Assembly (NCBI RefSeq): GCF_013368755.1
Contig: NC_049562.1
Location: forward strand, 3,720,001-3,784,000
Source: Talaromyces rugulosus
Lineage: Eukaryota; Ascomycota; Eurotiomycetes; Eurotiales; Trichocomaceae
Direction of reading: 5' to 3'
DNA length: 64,000 nt
A program made the position numbers and the translations under genes. Below the pieces are notes generated by a model that saw nothing but the letters and a program-made list of their open reading frames with translations, had not been told where the DNA came from and did no database searches. Shown piece after piece: positions 60,413-64,000 of this stretch (the first letter of the stretch is position 1; every line of letters begins with the position of its first letter).

Positions 60413-61799
60413 ATGGCATCCACAACATTCATGGTGTCTGCGCCAGGAAAAGTCATTGTCTTTGGTGGAACATGCCGCGGTGTATGGTAAGCCCGCTATT
60501 GCTGCAGCCATCTCCCTTCGGTCATATCTTCTCGTCACCATCTTTCCCAAATCACGACGACCTACCGCCCAATTGAATTTCAGGGATATTGGTTTAAACC
60601 ATACTTGGGACATTGATGCTCTACCATGGAATGTTTTCCATCAACTTCCTTCCAAGCAAAAGTCTTATAACTCGGTTGTTGTCGACACCCTCGACTCGCA
60701 GCTTCTTCAAGCTATTATGCCATCGAAACATCTTCCAGAGAAGCAGCGGAAAACCCATGTAAAATCCGCAACCGCATTTCTCTATCTCTTCCTCTCGCTG
60801 GGTTCGCCGGATAATCCTGGATTCGTCTACACTCCGATCTACCATCCCTATTAGCGCCGGCCTGGGAAGCAGTGCCAGTGTTTGCGTTTGCTTGAGCGCA
60901 GCGCTGCTCCTTCAGACAGGCACCTGGCCGGACCACCCCACCCAGATCAGTCTCTTGAAGAAGCAGACAAGCAAATCGAGTACATTAATCGCTGGGCATT
61001 CGTGGGTGAACTGTGTACACACGGAGACCCTAGTGGAATAGATAATACAGTCTCGGCCGGTGGGAAGGCCGTGATGTACCAGAGAAACGCCTCTGAGACA
61101 ACAGCAACAACATCATCATCATCATCATCCGTCATTCGTCTCACCAAGTTCCCCAAGCTACCACTCCTTCTCGTCGACACTCAACAACCACGATCCACAG
61201 CTTTGCAAGTTGAAAAAGTGAAAACGTCAAAAACCAATTACCCTGAAATAACAGAGATGATCTTGGATGGGATTAGCAAACTTGCAACATCTGCACTGGA
61301 CCTGATTTCATCCGCTGATTTTGGTTTCCATGGTGGTGGCACTTCTGATGCTCTCGGACACTTGGGGGCCTTTATTGGTATGAACCACGGGTTCTTGGTT
61401 ACGTTGGGGGTCTCCCACCCACGTCTAGAGCGTATTCGCGAGCTTGTGGATTATGCGGATATTGGCTGGACAAAAATCACCGGTGCTGGAGGTGGTGGCT
61501 GTGCTATGACGCTCTTTCCCCCCGGTATCGAGAATCAAACTATTGAAGAGCTAGGGCGTAAGTTTGCTGCTGAAGGGTTTCGGACATATGAGACTGTTCT
61601 AGGTGCTGACGGAGTTGGGGTGCTTTGGCCTGCCGTATTTCGAAACGACAGTAATGGAAAGGTTGATGAGGTGGTTATTGATCAGGAAATGTTTGAGAAT
61701 GCTGACGGGGCTGAAGGTATCAATCGGCTGGTTGGAGTGGGAGTGCAAGAGAATCGGCAAGGCTGGAAGTTTTGGACGCGAGATGCTTCTCCAAGCTGA
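60413..61799 (+). pseudogene. erg12: Mevalonate kinase (ERG12-type), frame-broken
   Basis: Mevalonate kinase phosphorylates mevalonate in the sterol/isoprenoid pathway. Homology runs nearly the full family length but in four frame segments. 60413 to about 60464 gives FMVSAPGKVIVFG. About 60465-60832 gives EHAAVYGKPAIAAAISLRSY onwards. About 60833-60922 carries the GHMP ATP loop PISAGLGSSAS. About 60923-61799 gives RINRW-like INRWAFVGELCTHGDPSGID, then HGFLVTLGVSHPRLERIREL and WTKITGAGGGGC, ending WKFWTRDASPS with a proper stop. The breaks look like one extra G near 60464, two bases lost near 60832 and one base lost near 60923. No introns explain them, since conserved codons abut each break. 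All catalytic motifs remain, so decay looks recent. Alternatives: assembly errors in an intact gene, or a second copy of ERG12. Confidence 0.82.
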
Positions 61800-61924
61800 A
61801 ACAGGGAGATATCGTAGTTGAGTTGGCTAGTTTGTATCTCTTGCGAGTGTATTATTACTTGTTGTACTACACACCTCATGTATATGTAAGGACAAGCCGT
61901 TTGACCATTTTCTTGACTCAGTCT

Positions 61925-62574
61925 CCAAAACTCGCTATGGAAGGCGGTGATGGGGCGGACCGGTTTGATGCCGATACCCTCGTTGTATTTCAGTATTTTG
62001 TCCACGAAGCTCTTGAAAGCCCTGTAGCTCATACCCAAGAAATGATATGAGACGATGACAACGTCCCACTTCTCAGAGAGGAGAGTCTGGGCGGTTTTTG
62101 TATTGTCTTCAAGAACCAAGACTTTAGGCTCATGCCCCTAATGCACCATAGCTTCAGTATATGAAAACAAATAATAAGATATTATTTTGACATACCCGTC
62201 TATACACTTGTGCAATTTTTGTGGGCCCATTGCATTTTGCAGGAAGCAGGGCACACGACCAGGGAAAATTCACCTGGATCGCTTCTGGCCAGTCCCATCG
62301 CAAGGATAGCTAGAAATGTTTTTCCCAACCCCATTTCGTCGCAACATATGCCCCCTCGAAAGATTGAATGGCAGAGGTACTGCAGTTGTGCAGCACCTCG
62401 CCGCTGGTGATAAATTTGTCAGCGATGATGACATCTGGGGCATTTTGTAGGCTGTTCTGGAATGAAATATCCATATATTAGTATTTTAACATAGGCTTAG
62501 CAAGAAGGAATCACTCACGATAAGAGGGACCCATTCCTCTCCAACGTATTACTGCGTATAGCAGCGAGCACCAT
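61925..62574 (-). pseudogene. SNF2-type helicase remnant, truncated and frame-broken
   Basis: Reading leftwards from 62574, short exons carry SNF2 N-terminal ATPase sequence. NAPDVIIADKFITSGE (62456 leftwards) is followed, after a frame change, by the Walker A segment GICCDEMGLGKTFLAILAMG (about 62300-62350). Then come FSLVVCPASCKMQWAH, an apparent extra A near 62220, a short intron (about 62198-62135), and the block VLVLEDNTKTAQ, WDVVIVSYHFL, PVRPITAFHSEFW ending near 61925. Beyond that the sequence loses similarity 126 nt from the mevalonate kinase stop. The DEAH-type box and the whole helicase C domain are absent, so no working enzyme can be made. The source family looks like fungal SNF2 proteins common in variable regions. 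Exact exon limits are approximate. Confidence 0.7.
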
Positions 62575-63115
62575 TGTACTGGATGAACCCTATTTCAAGA
62601 GATGGCTCCATGCCAACTTTTCGCTATTGGTAGTGAAATTACATTCATAGTTTCTCTAGAACGCGTATGATACTTAGTAATTACATGATCAAAAGGGAGG
62701 GAAAGAGGCTAAGAAGTAACATACTAATGCGCTTGAGGCTTGTTCTCTTGATTGTTCCTCTACTTCGGTCTCCACGGCAGGCTTAGACAGATTGTTACAA
62801 TTATAAAGTGGAATCTTATACGTCCATACTTCAAGCATAAGAGAAAACATTGAAAGACATGGGCGTTTTATATAACATTTGAAACGTCATGGATATGAAT
62901 AGAGGAACTAGGAGTTCAATTTTAGTAGAATTGGTGTCCGGTATACCCTATAAAAATGCCACTGCGTTTTATTAAGTATAATTTATTTCTTGTCAACTAG
63001 TAAAGTCGTCAAAAGACACAAAATCTCAATTCCCCGACTGTTTATACAAGGAGCGGGTTCATGTTAAGACACTTGGTATGGAAATAATCTTTGCCGTAAA
63101 ACATAAAACATCCCG
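62575..63115. other. AT-rich intergenic DNA next to the decay zone
   Basis: No coding signal and no terminal repeats were recognised. It may include eroded N-terminal sequence of the helicase remnant. Confidence 0.4.
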
Positions 63116-63877
63116 TCAGTAATTCCCCTTTGAAGGCGGACTATCGTAATGTATTATTCTCAACTCAAACCGCGGCTTCCACCTAGGCTTATCAGCATGC
63201 TGATCCTCTTGATGCTCATGAAGTTCAATCTTGACCACAATCTCCTTATTCTCCCGACTCAAGGCCCCATACCAACAATCATGCGTATACGGAGGCAACG
63301 ACGCGCCAGTCGGAAAACTGATGGTCAACTCTTCCAGCCCCGAAAACCGGGTTCGAAGATATCTCCAATACGCAAACTCTTTCCAACACCCGCGTGACAT
63401 ATGCAAAAACCGTACTTTGTGAGAGTTTTCTCCGGGCAGAAGAACAGACATCAGATAATCCATGTCTATATTTGCATCCGGTCCACCGATCAGGAAACAA
63501 TCATTTTCAAAATTGAGGTTCGCCGGGGAGGAACATTTTTCAGTTATAAAGCATTTTTGATATTTTCTCAGTGCCACTGCGCGCGACTCGTGGCATACGG
63601 AGAGACAAGGCGGGGGCGGGGGTGCGTCGACAAAGACTTCGCTGTCGAGTTCGCTGGTGTTGGTCGTGTAAGAAACTACGATGAGACGAGATTCGGAAAC
63701 TGCAAAGTTCCAGATGATCAAACGCAGCTCGACAGGAAGACTGGAGAAGAGTGTAAAAGTGTTGAGCGCAAGCGATGGAATCGTTGGCGACGACAAGTCT
63801 TGAAGGCCTAATACTTTGGTTGCTGAGGATCGAGTAAATATGAGGCCAGATAAATCGTCTTTTATATTTTGTAGCAT
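63116..63877 (-). CDS. 2EXR-domain protein, function unknown
   Basis: Single exon, 253 residues, ATG at 63877. The segment about 40-70 (FTLFSSLPVELRLIIWNFAV) is the start of the fungal 2EXR domain, an F-box-like helical region found in large lineage-specific families. CLSVCHESRAVALRKYQKCF (about 91-110) is the second typical block of that domain. The C-terminal part has no known motif. No signal peptide or membrane helix. 2EXR proteins are often accessory, expanded genes of unknown role. The gene is intact although it flanks two pseudogenes. It has no visible intron. Confidence 0.75.
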   Translation of the reverse strand: MLQNIKDDLSGLIFTRSSATKVLGLQDLSSPTIPSLALNTFTLFSSLPVELRLIIWNFAVSESRLIVVSYTTNTSELDSEVFVDAPPPPPCLSVCHESRAVALRKYQKCFITEKCSSPANLNFENDCFLIGGPDANIDMDYLMSVLLPGENSHKVRFLHMSRGCWKEFAYWRYLRTRFSGLEELTISFPTGASLPPYTHDCWYGALSRENKEIVVKIELHEHQEDQHADKPRWKPRFELRIIHYDSPPSKGNY

Positions 63878-64000
63878 TTTTCATTTGCATTTGCACTTGC
63901 GTTTCTTTGACTGGAGCTGTACAAAGTACAAAGTGAAGATCAGATCTAGATCGTTATTTGTATCTATCCCCGCTTGGGTCCCGCAACACGTCAACCACTA

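Noticed and set aside
60464..60472. Intron as an explanation for the first mevalonate kinase frame change
   Set aside because: The codons on both sides (FG and EHAAVYG) are directly adjacent in the family, so there is no room for even a minimal intron.

Overview
The window is nuclear DNA of a filamentous ascomycete. Genes carry short spliceosomal introns (mostly about 45-160 nt, GT..AG). They lie on both strands without operons, and the protein set is typical of Pezizomycotina. The Mkk2, Mot1, Grr1, Med10 and Ark1-type proteins most resemble those of Eurotiales (Aspergillus/Penicillium relatives). That placement is inference from remembered family sequences, not a database search. I see no viral, plasmid or prokaryotic segment, no CRISPR array and no convincing tRNA or rRNA gene.

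Layout. 1-5.7 kb: mot1 (minus, 3' end cut off by the window edge), begun by coding micro-exons of 11 and 18 nt. 7.0-10.8 kb: a divergent pair, complex I subunit NDUFS5 (minus) and SEC39 (plus). 11.2-12.9 kb: the cell-wall-integrity MAPKK mkk2 (minus). 15.3-15.9 kb: a small Pro/Thr-rich GPI-anchored wall protein. 16.8-18.0 kb: a seven-helix-type membrane protein. 18.9-19.5 kb: Mediator subunit MED10. 20.0-23.1 kb: an Ark1/Prk1-type actin-patch kinase. 25.3-29.3 kb: two tandem membrane proteins of unknown function, one with a long charged-helix region. 30.0-31.9 kb: a seven-exon sugar transporter. 32.6-34.9 kb: a TPR + J-domain co-chaperone. 36.6-37.5 kb: a disordered protein. 39.0-41.6 kb: a secreted six-hairpin/debranching-like glycosidase. 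41.8-44.7 kb: a vacuolar M28 protease. 45.6-47.4 kb: F-box/LRR protein Grr1. 48.6-50.6 kb: an acyl-CoA synthetase. 51.3-53.6 kb: a divergent pair, ribosomal protein RPL16 (uL13) and a metallophosphoesterase. 53.65-57.9 kb is a long gene-poor stretch leading to a J-domain/RS-rich protein (57.9-59.5 kb).

The right end differs. At 60.4-61.8 kb lies a mevalonate kinase (ERG12-type) gene broken by three frameshifts. Converging on it at 61.9-62.6 kb is a truncated, frame-broken SNF2-type helicase remnant. A 2EXR-domain protein follows at 63.1-63.9 kb. Every other gene in the window reads open across its exons, so this is a localised decay zone, possibly a rearrangement breakpoint.

The genes are mostly housekeeping: transcription (mot1, MED10), translation (RPL16), respiration (NDUFS5), trafficking (SEC39, Ark1), signalling (mkk2, Grr1), and carbon and lipid use (transporter, glycosidase, acyl-CoA synthetase). 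They do not form a cluster with one function. I did not find a clearly new biological system. The points most worth checking are the double-pseudogene zone, the overlapping uORF before the RS/J-domain gene, the mot1 micro-exons, the charged-helix membrane protein, and a GTACT/AGTAC-core motif that recurs in the intergenic DNA.
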